From Sinanaerobacter sp. ZZT-01 (GTDB lineage Bacteria; Bacillota; Clostridia; Peptostreptococcales; Anaerovoracaceae): a stretch of DNA of 64,000 bases. The stretch covers positions 372,001 through 436,000 of the forward strand of contig NZ_CP141728.1 in assembly GCF_035621135.1 (NCBI RefSeq). Direction: 5' to 3'. The position numbers were made by a program, and so were the translations under genes. This document shows, piece after piece, positions 54,337 to 62,523 of this stretch. Each line of letters opens with the position of its first letter. Within the stretch, counting starts at the first letter, position 1. The notes beneath the pieces were generated by a model. That model saw only the letters and a program-made list of their open reading frames with translations, did not search any database and was not told the origin of the DNA.

Positions 54337-55199
54337 AGCAGGCATATTTCAAGTACATCCTTGCGCTTCTACTTTTCGGTTCCAACGGAGTTGTTGCAAG
54401 CTATATCGGGTTAACCAGCTATGAAATTGTCCTTCTGCGCTCTCTGTTGGGCAGTATTCTACTGATCGTGGTTTTCTTTTTCACAGGACACAAACTGACT
54501 GTACTACAGCATAAAAAAGATTTCTGTTATATTGCACTATCTGGTATCGCAATGGGTGCTGACTGGCTACTTCTTTTCGAGGCCTTTGCTCAAATCGGTG
54601 TTAGTTTGGGAATGCTGATCAATTACTGTGGCCCTGTTATTGTAGTGGCGCTTTCTCCATTTCTGTTTAAGGAACGAATAAGCCCACAAAAATTGACCTC
54701 TCTGATTACAGCCCTTATAGGCGTCTTTCTTATCAGTGGGCAGGCGGCAACGGAAGGGGCCAACTTCTGGGGACTTCTCTGTGCAGGCCTGTCAGCAGTC
54801 TCTTACGCTGCCATGGTGATTTTCAACAAGAAGTCAAAGCAAGTCACAGGGATGGAAAACTCTACCCTTCAATTATTTTTCGCTTTTGTGACAGTATCAA
54901 TTTTTATAGGATTCAAGCAATGTTTCTATATAGAAATTGCTACTGAGGATTGGTTACCAATTTTGTGGATTGGTCTGCTAAACACCGGGATAAGTTGCTA
55001 TTTGTATTTTTCCTCCATCGGACGTCTACCAGTGCAGACTGTAGCAATCTGCGGCTATCTGGAACCGCTATCCGCAGTTGCTTTAGCAGCAGTGCTTTTG
55101 CAAGAATCCATGACAGTGACGCAGTTGTTTGGCGCCACAATGATTATCGGCGGTTCAGTTTTCGGAGAAATGACCTCATGGAAAAAAGTATCTAAATAA
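54333..55199 (+). CDS. DMT/EamA-family exporter
   Basis: The start is ATG 54333, overlapping the proB stop (ATGA), after GGAAGG. The 288 residues form about ten membrane helices in two EamA repeats (FGSNGVVASYIGLTSYEIVLLRSLLG...; GLLCAGLSAVSYAAMVIFNKKSK...). Members export amino acids and related metabolites. Linkage to YbaK- and ProB-like genes suggests a proline-type amino acid or analogue. Confidence 0.85.
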   Translation: MKQAYFKYILALLLFGSNGVVASYIGLTSYEIVLLRSLLGSILLIVVFFFTGHKLTVLQHKKDFCYIALSGIAMGADWLLLFEAFAQIGVSLGMLINYCGPVIVVALSPFLFKERISPQKLTSLITALIGVFLISGQAATEGANFWGLLCAGLSAVSYAAMVIFNKKSKQVTGMENSTLQLFFAFVTVSIFIGFKQCFYIEIATEDWLPILWIGLLNTGISCYLYFSSIGRLPVQTVAICGYLEPLSAVALAAVLLQESMTVTQLFGATMIIGGSVFGEMTSWKKVSK

Positions 55200-55451
55200 C
55201 ACTCCTTTGGTTGAGTTGAGCATTTTTTTATATCAATGCTCAGCTTGTTTCTTTTATATCCCCAATATAGTCCAGTCAATACTTGCATAAAGACTGTGAA
55301 TAATTTTAAGTTTTCATAATACTGGACTCTTTCCTAATTGTTTATATTTATTAATTGAAACTTCGACTTTACTATGGTAAACTTTTTTATATATTTACCA
55401 AGGATAACTTTTTTGAAGCGGTAATGGGGAATTTAATTCTCTGCTCTGGGA

Positions 55452-55502
55452 ACGAATTCGTATTTGATTAATTCGCATTAGGCGGATACGCATAATGCGA
55501 AT
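55452..55502. promoter_or_regulatory. Inverted repeats upstream of the AraC gene
   Basis: ATTCGCATTA (55471-55480) pairs perfectly with TAATGCGAAT (55493-55502), 12 bases apart, and the palindrome ACGAATTCGT is at 55452-55461. They lie 20-70 bases before the AraC gene and may be its operator. The 322-base gap 55200-55521 shows nothing else convincing. Confidence 0.4.
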
Positions 55503-55521
55503 CTTTCTTTGAAAAACAAGG

Positions 55522-56352
55522 GTGAACAATTTGATTATAAAAGATAACAAGCAATTCAATATGTTTCCCTCACATGTGGGGCTGAGAAAATATATTCAAT
55601 ATTACAACATCGTATTTCCATCGAATGATACATTTACAGCACAATATACGCTTATGCCTAACGCTTGCGGAACATTGTCGCTTGCTTTTGACGGAAACGC
55701 AGTCATTGCTGAATTGTGGGGAGCATCTTTAACCCCTGTTTTGTTAGGAATGGAAGCAAATAGTTATCATGTCCTACTGCTTATTCAGCTTTCGCCTTAC
55801 GGGTTGTATCAAATCACACGTCAAAGCCAAGCGGAGTTTGCAGACAAACGCCTTTCGCTTGTGGACATCGACAACGAGTTGTTCCGTTTATTGCATCATG
55901 CTTTTGCAATATCAAAAACTGTAACCGACTTAGCGAACGCTTGCGAGGAAATTTTATACAAACGTATGGAAAATCATGTTGTTTCAAATGCTTTGCTATT
56001 GGCAACCAAAGCGATTTCTGATAATCATGGACAGCTACAAGTGAAAGAGATTGCCAGACTATCTTGTTATAGTGAACGGCAGCTAAACCGCTTGTTCCGC
56101 ACACAAATTGGAATGAATGTTAAGGACTTTGCACGTTTAACCCGCTTTAATTATGTATTAAGGCACATTCAAAAATCACCTTGCTTTTTTGCGGCATTGT
56201 CACAACAAGCTGGCTATTTCGACCAAGCCCATTTTGATAAAGATTTCAAGGCTATCAGTGGTGTGTCACCCCAAAATTACTTGAAAACAATGTCGGATTT
56301 TTACTATGACGGCACAGAGATATACGATACACTATCCTCAAAGGAGGATTGA
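55522..56352 (+). CDS. AraC-family transcriptional regulator
   Basis: This 276-residue protein has an N-terminal sensing domain (about 1-150) and the AraC double helix-turn-helix at about 165-265 (IARLSCYSERQLNRLFRTQIGMNVKDFARLTRFNYVLRHI; AGYFDQAHFDKDFKAISGVSPQNY). The start is GTG 55522; a TTG at 55531 is also possible. It is followed by the VOC gene after 3 bases and probably regulates it. Confidence 0.85.
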   Translation: MNNLIIKDNKQFNMFPSHVGLRKYIQYYNIVFPSNDTFTAQYTLMPNACGTLSLAFDGNAVIAELWGASLTPVLLGMEANSYHVLLLIQLSPYGLYQITRQSQAEFADKRLSLVDIDNELFRLLHHAFAISKTVTDLANACEEILYKRMENHVVSNALLLATKAISDNHGQLQVKEIARLSCYSERQLNRLFRTQIGMNVKDFARLTRFNYVLRHIQKSPCFFAALSQQAGYFDQAHFDKDFKAISGVSPQNYLKTMSDFYYDGTEIYDTLSSKED

Positions 56353-56355
56353 AAA

Positions 56356-56826
56356 ATGAAATATCAAGGTTGTCTTTTAGCGGTTAAGGATATAGCCGCA
56401 TCGAAACACTTTTATGAAAAGGTGCTTCATCAAAATGCAGTCATGGATATTGGCGTACATGTGACTTTTGAGGGTTTTTCTCTGCAACAAGGATATGCCG
56501 AACTCGTTGGTGTGGCAGTCAATAGCGTGAAAGAGCAGTCACATAACTTTCAAGTCTATTTTGAAGTGGATAATTTAGATGAAGTGTATGCCGAATTGAG
56601 AAAGATATCCAGTTTGCAATGGGTACATGAAATCAAAGAATACCCGTGGGGGCAGCGTGATATTCGGGTATATGACCCCGACAAGCACATTGTAGAAATT
56701 GCAGAGGATATGACCACGGTTATCAAACGCTTTTTTAATCAAGGCATGTCGGCAGAAGAAGTTGCTACACGCACAATGTTCCCTTTTGAGGTTGTAAAAC
56801 AGTATGCGTTAGGCTTCGGTATGTGA
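56356..56826 (+). CDS. VOC (glyoxalase/bleomycin-resistance) superfamily protein
   Basis: This 156-residue protein has the VOC fold pattern GCLLAVKDIAASKHFYEKVL, FQVYFEVDNLDEVYAELRK and PWGQRDIRVYDPDKHIVEIAEDM, and a C-terminal helical tail. AAAGGAGG precedes the ATG. The substrate is unknown; such proteins can be dioxygenases, isomerases or resistance proteins. It is coupled to the AraC regulator and closed by a terminator. Confidence 0.82.
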   Translation: MKYQGCLLAVKDIAASKHFYEKVLHQNAVMDIGVHVTFEGFSLQQGYAELVGVAVNSVKEQSHNFQVYFEVDNLDEVYAELRKISSLQWVHEIKEYPWGQRDIRVYDPDKHIVEIAEDMTTVIKRFFNQGMSAEEVATRTMFPFEVVKQYALGFGM

Positions 56827-56832
56827 TACACG

Positions 56833-56856
56833 GCGGCTTTGGTAAATCAAAGCCGC
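56833..56856 (+). terminator. Terminator after the VOC gene
   Basis: GCGGCTTTG and CAAAGCCGC form a perfect 9-bp stem with a 6-base loop, followed by TATTTTATT, directly after the stop codon. Confidence 0.8.
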
Positions 56857-56891
56857 TATTTTATTCCAAACAAGATCGGAGGAGACGGACA

Positions 56892-57098
56892 ATGAGTAAA
56901 TATGAGCCACTTTGGAAGGCGATAGGTCAACGCGCGGAGAACAGCTTTGCGCTGACCTATGCCGAGATTGAACAGATTCTGGGCTTTCCCATCGACCACG
57001 CCTTTTTAACCTTCAAGAAGGAGCTGCCCGCCTACGGCTACGAGGTTGGTAAGATCTCCATGAAGGCACAGACGGTGACGTTCAAACGCTGCGTTTGA
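56892..57098 (+). CDS. Small DUF7662-like protein
   Basis: The start is ATG 56892, 10 bases after GGAGG; an upstream ATG would read through the terminator. The 68 residues (KYEPLWKAIGQRAENSFALTYAEIEQILGFPIDHAFLTFKKELPAYGYEVGKISMKAQTVTFKR) match a small domain common in Clostridia and phages, here alone. The function is unknown. Confidence 0.7.
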   Translation: MSKYEPLWKAIGQRAENSFALTYAEIEQILGFPIDHAFLTFKKELPAYGYEVGKISMKAQTVTFKRCV

Positions 57099-57153
57099 CA
57101 AGCGGCTGCGTTTCTGCTATCATCGGCTTCACCCATCCAAGAGGAGGAACACT

Positions 57154-57876
57154 ATGAACTGGGAGCCATGGACAGGCTGTTACAAAATAAGTGATGGCTG
57201 TACAAATTGCTATTTTTATGGTCCGTATGCAAAACGCTATGGTCAAAGCACAATACAAAAAACAGATAAATTTGATTGGCCCGCAAGGAAAAATGCAAAG
57301 GGCGAATACAATATCAAAGGCAACAAAATTCTTCCAACCTGTTTTGCGACTGACTTTTTCCTGCCAGAAGCAGACGAGTGGCGTAAAGACATTTGGGCTA
57401 TCATCAAGGAAAGAACTGATATTGATTTCTTGATTTTAACAAAGCGAATTGATCGTTTTCTCGTATCACTTCCACCCGATTGGGGTGCAGGCTATGACAA
57501 TGTGAATATTGGTTGTACTGTCGAAAATCAAGCATTAGCTGATTACAGACTGCCACTCTTTTTATCTTATCCGATAAAGCGGCGGTTCATCGCTTGTGCC
57601 CCACTCTTAGAAAAGATAGATTTGACACCGTATCTTCGTGGAGTAGACCATGTGACAGTTGGCGGTGAAACGGGTCGAGAAGCTCGTGAATGTGATTATG
57701 ATTGGGTACTTAATATCCGTGAACAATGCGTAAAAGCAAATGTAACATTTTGGTTCAAAAACACAGGCTCACTTTTTAAACGTGACGGTGTAGTGGAAAA
57801 AATAAATCCATTTAAGCAAACCAGTATAGCAAAAGAGCTTGTTATCAATATTTCAGATGGAAAAAGGTTGTTTTGA
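57154..57876 (+). CDS. DUF5131-like (phage Gp37/Gp68-type) protein
   Basis: This 240-residue protein has the N-terminal Cys motif WTGCYKISDGCTNCYFYGPYAKRYG, FFLPEADEWRKDIW, DIDFLILTKRIDRF, NVNIGCTVENQ and HVTVGGETGREARECDYDWVLNIREQC, typical of the phage Gp37/Gp68 family (DUF5131). A radical-SAM-like role has been suggested for the family by its Cys pattern; the substrate is unknown. AGAGGAGG precedes the ATG. Confidence 0.82.
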   Translation: MNWEPWTGCYKISDGCTNCYFYGPYAKRYGQSTIQKTDKFDWPARKNAKGEYNIKGNKILPTCFATDFFLPEADEWRKDIWAIIKERTDIDFLILTKRIDRFLVSLPPDWGAGYDNVNIGCTVENQALADYRLPLFLSYPIKRRFIACAPLLEKIDLTPYLRGVDHVTVGGETGREARECDYDWVLNIREQCVKANVTFWFKNTGSLFKRDGVVEKINPFKQTSIAKELVINISDGKRLF

Positions 57877-58005
57877 CAGGAACAGAATAGCATAAAACAT
57901 TATTGCCTGTTTTGTTTAATGAATGTTCTGAACGATCCAAACGAGGATACCCTCCGAAACTGATTTAATTCGTCCACCAGAGAAAAACTCACTAATTATG
58001 AAATT

Positions 58006-58035
58006 GAGCCGTTGCACCTCTTGATGCAACGGCTC
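58006..58035 (+). other. Isolated stable hairpin
   Basis: GAGCCGTTGCA and TGCAACGGCTC form a perfect 11-bp stem with an 8-base loop, followed by CTTGTTCGTT. It lies in the gene-free gap 57877-58171, 130 bases after the DUF5131 gene. It may be its terminator or part of an unrecognised RNA. Confidence 0.45.
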
Positions 58036-58109
58036 CTTGTTCGTTATATGCCCAAAATCGTCCAGAGTATCCTGTGCATAAGGACGGTTATAGGTTTGCT
58101 TTCAAACAC

Positions 58110-58151
58110 AAAAGGCAAAGATTCCAATGTTAATCAGAATCTTTGCCTTTT
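58110..58151 (-). terminator. Terminator of the hcp operon
   Basis: AAAAGGCAAAGATTC and GAATCTTTGCCTTTT form a perfect 15-bp stem with a 12-base loop, 20 bases after the hcp stop. It has A/T runs on both sides and could work in both directions. Confidence 0.85.
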
Positions 58152-58171
58152 ATTTAAAACATCAGTACGAA

Positions 58172-59803
58172 TTATTCGCCCATGAATAACTTGATATCAT
58201 CTTCAACTTGTCCGATACCTGCAATACCAAACTTTTCAACAAGGACTTTTGCAACATTAGGTGATAAAAATCCCGGTAAGGTAGGACCAAGGTGAATATT
58301 CTTAACCCCTAAATAAAGTAATGCAAGTAAGACAATTACCGCTTTTTGCTCATACCATGCGATGTTAAATGCAATCGGCAGATCGTTAACGTCCTCAAGT
58401 TCAAATATCTCTTTCAGCTTCAATGCGATTACTGCAAGAGAGTAGGAATCATTACATTGGCCAGCATCAAGAACTCTTGGAATACCACCAATATCTCCTA
58501 ACTCAAGTTTATTGTAGCGGTACTTTGCACATCCTGCAGTAAGAATAACCGTATCCTTCGGTAGTTTTTCTGCAAACTCAGTGTAATATCCACGAGATTT
58601 CATTCTGCCATCACAGCCTGCCATAACGAAGAACTTTTTAATTGCACCTGATTTTACTGCATCAACTACTTTGTCTGCAAGGGCAAAAACTTGGTTGTGA
58701 GCAAAACCGCCAACAATATTGCCTGATTCAATTTCTACAGGAGGCTTACACTGCTTTGCCATCGCAATAATTTCAGAAAAATCTTTTTTGCCATTTTCAT
58801 CAGCTGTGATGTGAGGGCATCCGGGATAGCCTGATGCACCGGAAGTAAAGATTCTTTGTCTGATTTCCTCACTTCTTGGAGGTACAATACAGTTTGTAGT
58901 AAATAAAATGGGGCCATTAAAGGTTTCAAATTCGGTCACTTGCTGCCACCATGAACCGCCGTAATTTCCCGCAAAATTATCATACTTTTTAAAGAAAGGA
59001 TAGTAATGTGCAGGAAGCATTTCACTATGTGTATAAACATCGATACCAGTACCCTTGGTTTGTTCCAGTAGTTGCTCTAAATCAGTGAGATCATGGCCTG
59101 AAATCAGTATTCCAGGATTGTTTCTTACACCAATATTAACGCTGGTAATTTCAGGATTTCCATATTTGGAGGTATTGGCTTCGTCTAGCAGCGCCATCGC
59201 TTTCACGCCAAACTCGCCTGTCTTTAATGTTAATGCCACAAGATCATCTGCAGACAAAGAATCGTCAAGGGTTGAAGCAAGTGCTTCATAAATAAATGCA
59301 TTGATAGCAAGATCTTCTTTTCCGATATTAAGGGCGTGATGTGTATACGCTGCCATACCTTTCAAACCATAGATAATCATTTCTCTAAGAGAACGAACAT
59401 CTTCATTTTCCGTTGAAAGTACACCTACTTTAGATGCTTTGTCTAACATAGACGCTCTATCGATTACTTCAAACTCCGCCGCATCACCAAGGTTAACACC
59501 AGAAAGCTGTTTTTTTAGCCCGTTTCTAAATTCAATCATTTTATGGATTTGATTTTCGATTGCGCCATCATCAAAATTAGCGTTTGTAATAGTGATAAAA
59601 AGGCTTTTTAACACTTCATGGTTTACTTCACTTATGGATTTAACATCCACTTTTCCTTTTACCACGATTTCAGAAATCCCTTTTGTAACATAAATCAGCA
59701 AGTCTTGCAATTTTGCAACTTCCTCATTTTTGCCACACACACCTCTTACCTCACAACCGGTACCTTTTGCGGTTTCTTGGCATTGGTAACAAAACATACT
59801 CAT
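58172..59803 (-). CDS. hcp: Hydroxylamine reductase / hybrid cluster protein
   Basis: This 543-residue Hcp has the N-terminal Cys cluster [20 protein letters not shown] (5-23) and hybrid-cluster ligand motifs [38 protein letters not shown] and [33 protein letters not shown]. Hcp removes NO and hydroxylamine in anaerobes and is cytoplasmic. Rubredoxin, a likely electron donor, is encoded just upstream. Length is as in class I/II Hcp. Confidence 0.95.
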   Translation of the reverse strand: MSMFCYQCQETAKGTGCEVRGVCGKNEEVAKLQDLLIYVTKGISEIVVKGKVDVKSISEVNHEVLKSLFITITNANFDDGAIENQIHKMIEFRNGLKKQLSGVNLGDAAEFEVIDRASMLDKASKVGVLSTENEDVRSLREMIIYGLKGMAAYTHHALNIGKEDLAINAFIYEALASTLDDSLSADDLVALTLKTGEFGVKAMALLDEANTSKYGNPEITSVNIGVRNNPGILISGHDLTDLEQLLEQTKGTGIDVYTHSEMLPAHYYPFFKKYDNFAGNYGGSWWQQVTEFETFNGPILFTTNCIVPPRSEEIRQRIFTSGASGYPGCPHITADENGKKDFSEIIAMAKQCKPPVEIESGNIVGGFAHNQVFALADKVVDAVKSGAIKKFFVMAGCDGRMKSRGYYTEFAEKLPKDTVILTAGCAKYRYNKLELGDIGGIPRVLDAGQCNDSYSLAVIALKLKEIFELEDVNDLPIAFNIAWYEQKAVIVLLALLYLGVKNIHLGPTLPGFLSPNVAKVLVEKFGIAGIGQVEDDIKLFMGE

Positions 59804-59822
59804 AATCGTTCCCTCCTTCGTA

Positions 59823-59987
59823 TTATTCCTTTACTGGTTCAAACTCATCTTTACCCACAAAGCAAATTGGGCAAACCCAATCATCAGGGATATCTTCAAA
59901 CGCAGTTCCTGGGTCTATTCCACTATCCGGATCACCTATTTCTGGGTCATAGATATATCCACATGGGATACATACATATTTTATCAT
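59823..59987 (-). CDS. Rubredoxin
   Basis: This 54-residue gene was found by reading the strand between hcp and the cupin gene. The ATG at 59987 follows AAAGGAGAAACAAAT. The product begins [15 protein letters not shown], has [25 protein letters not shown] in the second half, and holds the two CxxC pairs (Cys6, Cys9, Cys39, Cys42) that bind iron. The full rubredoxin length and pattern are present. It probably passes electrons to Hcp or a related reductase. Confidence 0.95.
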   Translation of the reverse strand: MIKYVCIPCGYIYDPEIGDPDSGIDPGTAFEDIPDDWVCPICFVGKDEFEPVKE

Positions 59988-60026
59988 TATTTGTTTCTCC
60001 TTTCAATGATTATAAATTTTGTTTCA

Positions 60027-60341
60027 CTATTTTAAAGGTGCCGGGGCTTTTACGACAATTAGCTCAAGCACATTTTCCAATACATTCTTAACATTCATCT
60101 TTGTATTCACAGGAATTTTCAAAAGAGTTCCCTTATTATATTGGTGCACTTCTTGATCATTTAGCCCTATAGATAAAGTCCCCCTTACCACTGTCATATA
60201 AACGTTAGAGTTGGAAAAATGTTCTGGGAGGCCTTCATCCTTATTAAAGATCATATGAATATAATGAATATTTTCATCCTGAATTACTCTTTCAACCGCT
60301 TTTTCATCTCCAGTGGACATTTCATAGACTTGCTCAATCAT
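60027..60341 (-). CDS. Small cupin-domain protein
   Basis: This 104-residue protein has cupin motif 1 (HFSNSNVYMTVVRGTLSIGLN) and motif 2 (YNKGTLLKIPVNTKMNVKNV). The metal-binding His set is reduced (His at about 42 only is clear). The ATG follows AAAGGAGG. It is the first gene of the cupin-rubredoxin-hcp unit. Its role is unknown. Confidence 0.8.
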   Translation of the reverse strand: MIEQVYEMSTGDEKAVERVIQDENIHYIHMIFNKDEGLPEHFSNSNVYMTVVRGTLSIGLNDQEVHQYNKGTLLKIPVNTKMNVKNVLENVLELIVVKAPAPLK

Positions 60342-60385
60342 TTTGTATACCTCCTTTTTGTTATAGTTTTAAATTATGTGGTTAA

Positions 60386-60391
60386 ATTATA
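60386..60391 (-). promoter_or_regulatory. -10 box of the cupin-rubredoxin-hcp operon
   Basis: TATAAT on the leftward strand, about 45 bases before the cupin ATG. Transcription would start near 60379, which puts the palindrome at 60412-60429 at about -41.5. Confidence 0.6.
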
Positions 60392-60411
60392 CAACACATG
60401 CGAAGAAATGT

Positions 60412-60429
60412 ATGTTGTTTTTACAACAT
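60412..60429. promoter_or_regulatory. Crp/Fnr-type box upstream of the hcp operon
   Basis: ATGTTGT-TTTT-ACAACAT is a perfect 7-bp inverted repeat with a 4-base spacer. It is centred about 41.5 bases upstream of the predicted start site, the standard place for class II activation by Crp/Fnr-family proteins. The regulator is probably the one at 61743-62393. Confidence 0.6.
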
Positions 60430-60436
60430 TTTCTAC

Positions 60437-61150
60437 TTATTCATTGTAACGAATGGCGCTAACAGGACAAGCCAATATTGTTTGGTTAAGCCTTTCTTTG
60501 TCTATTTCAGAGTCAAAAGATTTAATATATGCTTTTTTACCTTGCATACCAAAAATCTCAGGATAATTTTTAGTACACAATGTGCAGCCCATACAAGATT
60601 CTCTGTTTAATGTAAGACCACTTGCTTTTTCTTCTTTCTGTACTATATCTTCGTCTTTAACGATTTTTGAAGTAATCCACGAAAATACTACTATTGCAAT
60701 TACAGTTAATACCCAGCGAATTGCCATAAACTTTATTCCCAAAAATTTTGCTTCATTTAGCAGCATTGGAACCTTTATTACTGCCCACGAGCTTAAAATT
60801 ATAACCAAATTTCGTACAGAAGCTCCCTTTTTGTGGAGCATTACACACATAGGAAATGCTGCATATATCGGTCCCGCAGATATGCTACCTAAAACGAACG
60901 ACAATATAATACCTTTAACTTTGGATTCTTTTCCTAAGTATTTTGTGATTTTTTCCTTTGCAATCCATGTATCCAAAAGCGCGGTAAGAACAAATATCAC
61001 CGGCATTATCATAAGCATTTCTTTAATGTAATAGGCACTGTTTTTAATTGATGTAACACCCATATCTGGTTTAAGTATAAACATCAGGATATAGGCAGCT
61101 ACAACCACTATCAAGAAAGTATTATCTTTTGCTTTTTTTAAGATTTTCAT
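60437..61150 (-). CDS. Permease fused to a C-terminal ferredoxin domain
   Basis: This 237-residue protein has five or six membrane helices (about 10-165; GSISAGPIYAAFPMCVMLHKKGAS is typical of DUF318/ArsP-like permeases). It is fused to a single 4Fe-4S ferredoxin-like domain (CMGCTLCTKNYP ... ACPVSAIRYNE, about 186-233). It overlaps the second permease gene by 4 bases, so the two probably form one transporter. The transported substrate is unknown. The fused redox domain suggests a link to the electron-transfer genes nearby. Confidence 0.75.
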   Translation of the reverse strand: MKILKKAKDNTFLIVVVAAYILMFILKPDMGVTSIKNSAYYIKEMLMIMPVIFVLTALLDTWIAKEKITKYLGKESKVKGIILSFVLGSISAGPIYAAFPMCVMLHKKGASVRNLVIILSSWAVIKVPMLLNEAKFLGIKFMAIRWVLTVIAIVVFSWITSKIVKDEDIVQKEEKASGLTLNRESCMGCTLCTKNYPEIFGMQGKKAYIKSFDSEIDKERLNQTILACPVSAIRYNE

Positions 61151-61629
61151 ACAATCACCCCCATTACCATAGCGATAATTATGGCAAATAAAAAGCTTAA
61201 TCCGTTTCTAGTAGCAGTAAATTTAAGCCCAAATTCACGCTTTTCAAGTGGAAATGTTACGACCCCTACCATTGTAAGTGTAGTTAGAAATGCTACGGAA
61301 GGAACAACACTAACCCCAGCGTCAACCAGCGTACCGACAAGCGGAAAAGCAATAAAGGCAGGGATCAGTGTAATTGTTCCAAATGCCGCCGAACCCACCG
61401 TTGCTATGACTAAGGATTGATTTCCTACAAATTCGGCAATATACTCTGGCGGTAATATTGTCAGAATTAAACCGATTAAAAAAATAATTGATAATATGCT
61501 TCCCAGCATCCCCTTGCCCATACCAAATGCCATTTTAAGTGCTTTCAATGTCTTCGATTTATCCTTTTTTAAGGAAATCAAAAGGAATATAATCGTTCCT
61601 ATCCACATTGCTACTGTAAAAATATCCAT
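61147..61629 (-). CDS. Permease partner subunit
   Basis: The start is taken as ATG 61629 (MDIFTVAMW), 6 bases after GGAGG; the open frame continues upstream into the promoter region. The 160 residues have about five membrane helices, with SAAFGTITLIPAFIAFPLVGTLVDAG, and look like the other half of a split DUF318/ArsP-type permease. It is coupled to the ferredoxin-fused half. Confidence 0.7.
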   Translation of the reverse strand: MDIFTVAMWIGTIIFLLISLKKDKSKTLKALKMAFGMGKGMLGSILSIIFLIGLILTILPPEYIAEFVGNQSLVIATVGSAAFGTITLIPAFIAFPLVGTLVDAGVSVVPSVAFLTTLTMVGVVTFPLEKREFGLKFTATRNGLSFLFAIIIAMVMGVIV

Positions 61630-61647
61630 ACAAATCCTCCATTCTTT

Positions 61648-61661
61648 TTGTGATAACACAA
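61648..61661. promoter_or_regulatory. Second Crp/Fnr-type palindrome, overlapping permease -10
   Basis: TTGTG-ATAA-CACAA is a perfect 14-bp palindrome with the same 4-base spacer as the box near hcp. It adjoins the leftward TATAAT (61666-61661) of the permease genes and lies about 69 bases upstream of the start of the divergent Crp/Fnr gene. Confidence 0.5.
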
Positions 61662-61687
61662 TTATAAAGTAGTTTATCATTCGCAAA

Positions 61688-61716
61688 TAGACACCGATGT
61701 TTCTTTTTGATATAAT
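61688..61716 (+). promoter_or_regulatory. Promoter of the Crp/Fnr gene
   Basis: TAGACA (61688-61693) and TATAAT (61711-61716) with a 17-base spacer, 27 bases before the ATG at 61743. Confidence 0.6.
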
Positions 61717-61742
61717 GTTTTTAAATGGAGGAGTAAATTCAT

Positions 61743-62393
61743 ATGAATATTGACATTTTACGAAACATTTCATTATTTTCAGCTGTAAAGGAATCTAATT
61801 TAGAAAAACTAATAGCAGGTAATCATATTTATCAAAAACACTATATGAAAGGTGCAACCGTTCATAATGCAAATGAAACTTGCCGTACATTAGATATTGT
61901 ATTGTCAGGAAGTTTGGTTGCGTATTCTTTATCAACGAACGGTTCAGCAACTACGATGTTTGAATTTAGTCAGGGAAGTGTGATAGGAGCAAATTTATTA
62001 TTTGGTGACAACCACAGTTATCCTCTTACTATCTATTGTCTTATAGATTGTCAAATTATCCATATTGACATAAATGCTGTTTTGGAGTTTTTGCATGATT
62101 ACAATTTTACATTGCATTATATAAAGTCAATCTCACAAAATTCACAAGGAATAAATCAGAAGATAGCAATGTTTACACAAAGAACACTTCGTGAAAATAT
62201 TATGAATTATTTTAAACAGCAAACTATCATACAGAAATCTTCGGTAATTCTGCTTCCAATGAGTAAAAGACAACTGGCAGATTATTTTGGTGTACAAAGA
62301 CCTTCTTTGTTCAGAGAAATGAAAAAATTAAAAGAGGAAGGTATTATTGAAATTAATAACCGTACAATCGCAATAAAAAAATATAAATACTAA
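61743..62393 (+). CDS. Crp/Fnr-family regulator (HcpR-like by context)
   Basis: This 216-residue protein has an N-terminal cyclic-nucleotide-binding-like beta barrel (about 10-120) and a Crp-type winged helix (about 145-212; LPMSKRQLADYFGVQRPSLFREMKKLKEEGIIEINNRTIAI). The sensing domain has no Fnr Cys cluster. Regulators of this family next to hcp (HcpR) control hcp in response to NO, and the palindromes at 60412 and 61648 are probable sites. GGAGG precedes the ATG. Confidence 0.88.
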   Translation: MNIDILRNISLFSAVKESNLEKLIAGNHIYQKHYMKGATVHNANETCRTLDIVLSGSLVAYSLSTNGSATTMFEFSQGSVIGANLLFGDNHSYPLTIYCLIDCQIIHIDINAVLEFLHDYNFTLHYIKSISQNSQGINQKIAMFTQRTLRENIMNYFKQQTIIQKSSVILLPMSKRQLADYFGVQRPSLFREMKKLKEEGIIEINNRTIAIKKYKY

Positions 62394-62432
62394 ATATTTA
62401 AAGGATGTTGTAAAATATAAAAGTCAAATTTA

Positions 62433-62486
62433 ATCTTAAAGCAGAGCAACGGCAAACTAAACTTACTGTTACTCTGCTTCATTTTC
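62433..62486 (+). terminator. Imperfect terminator after the Crp/Fnr gene
   Basis: AGCAGAGCAACGG and CTGTTACTCTGCT pair with two mismatches, followed by TCATTTTCTT. It lies between convergent genes. Confidence 0.4.
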
Positions 62487-62523
62487 TTATAAACACAATA
62501 TAGTTCAAGTATAATCGATGATG

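Noticed and set aside
56823-56891. An upstream start for the 68-residue gene at 56892.
   Set aside because: It would translate through the terminator hairpin of the VOC gene; the ATG at 56892 has its own GGAGG.
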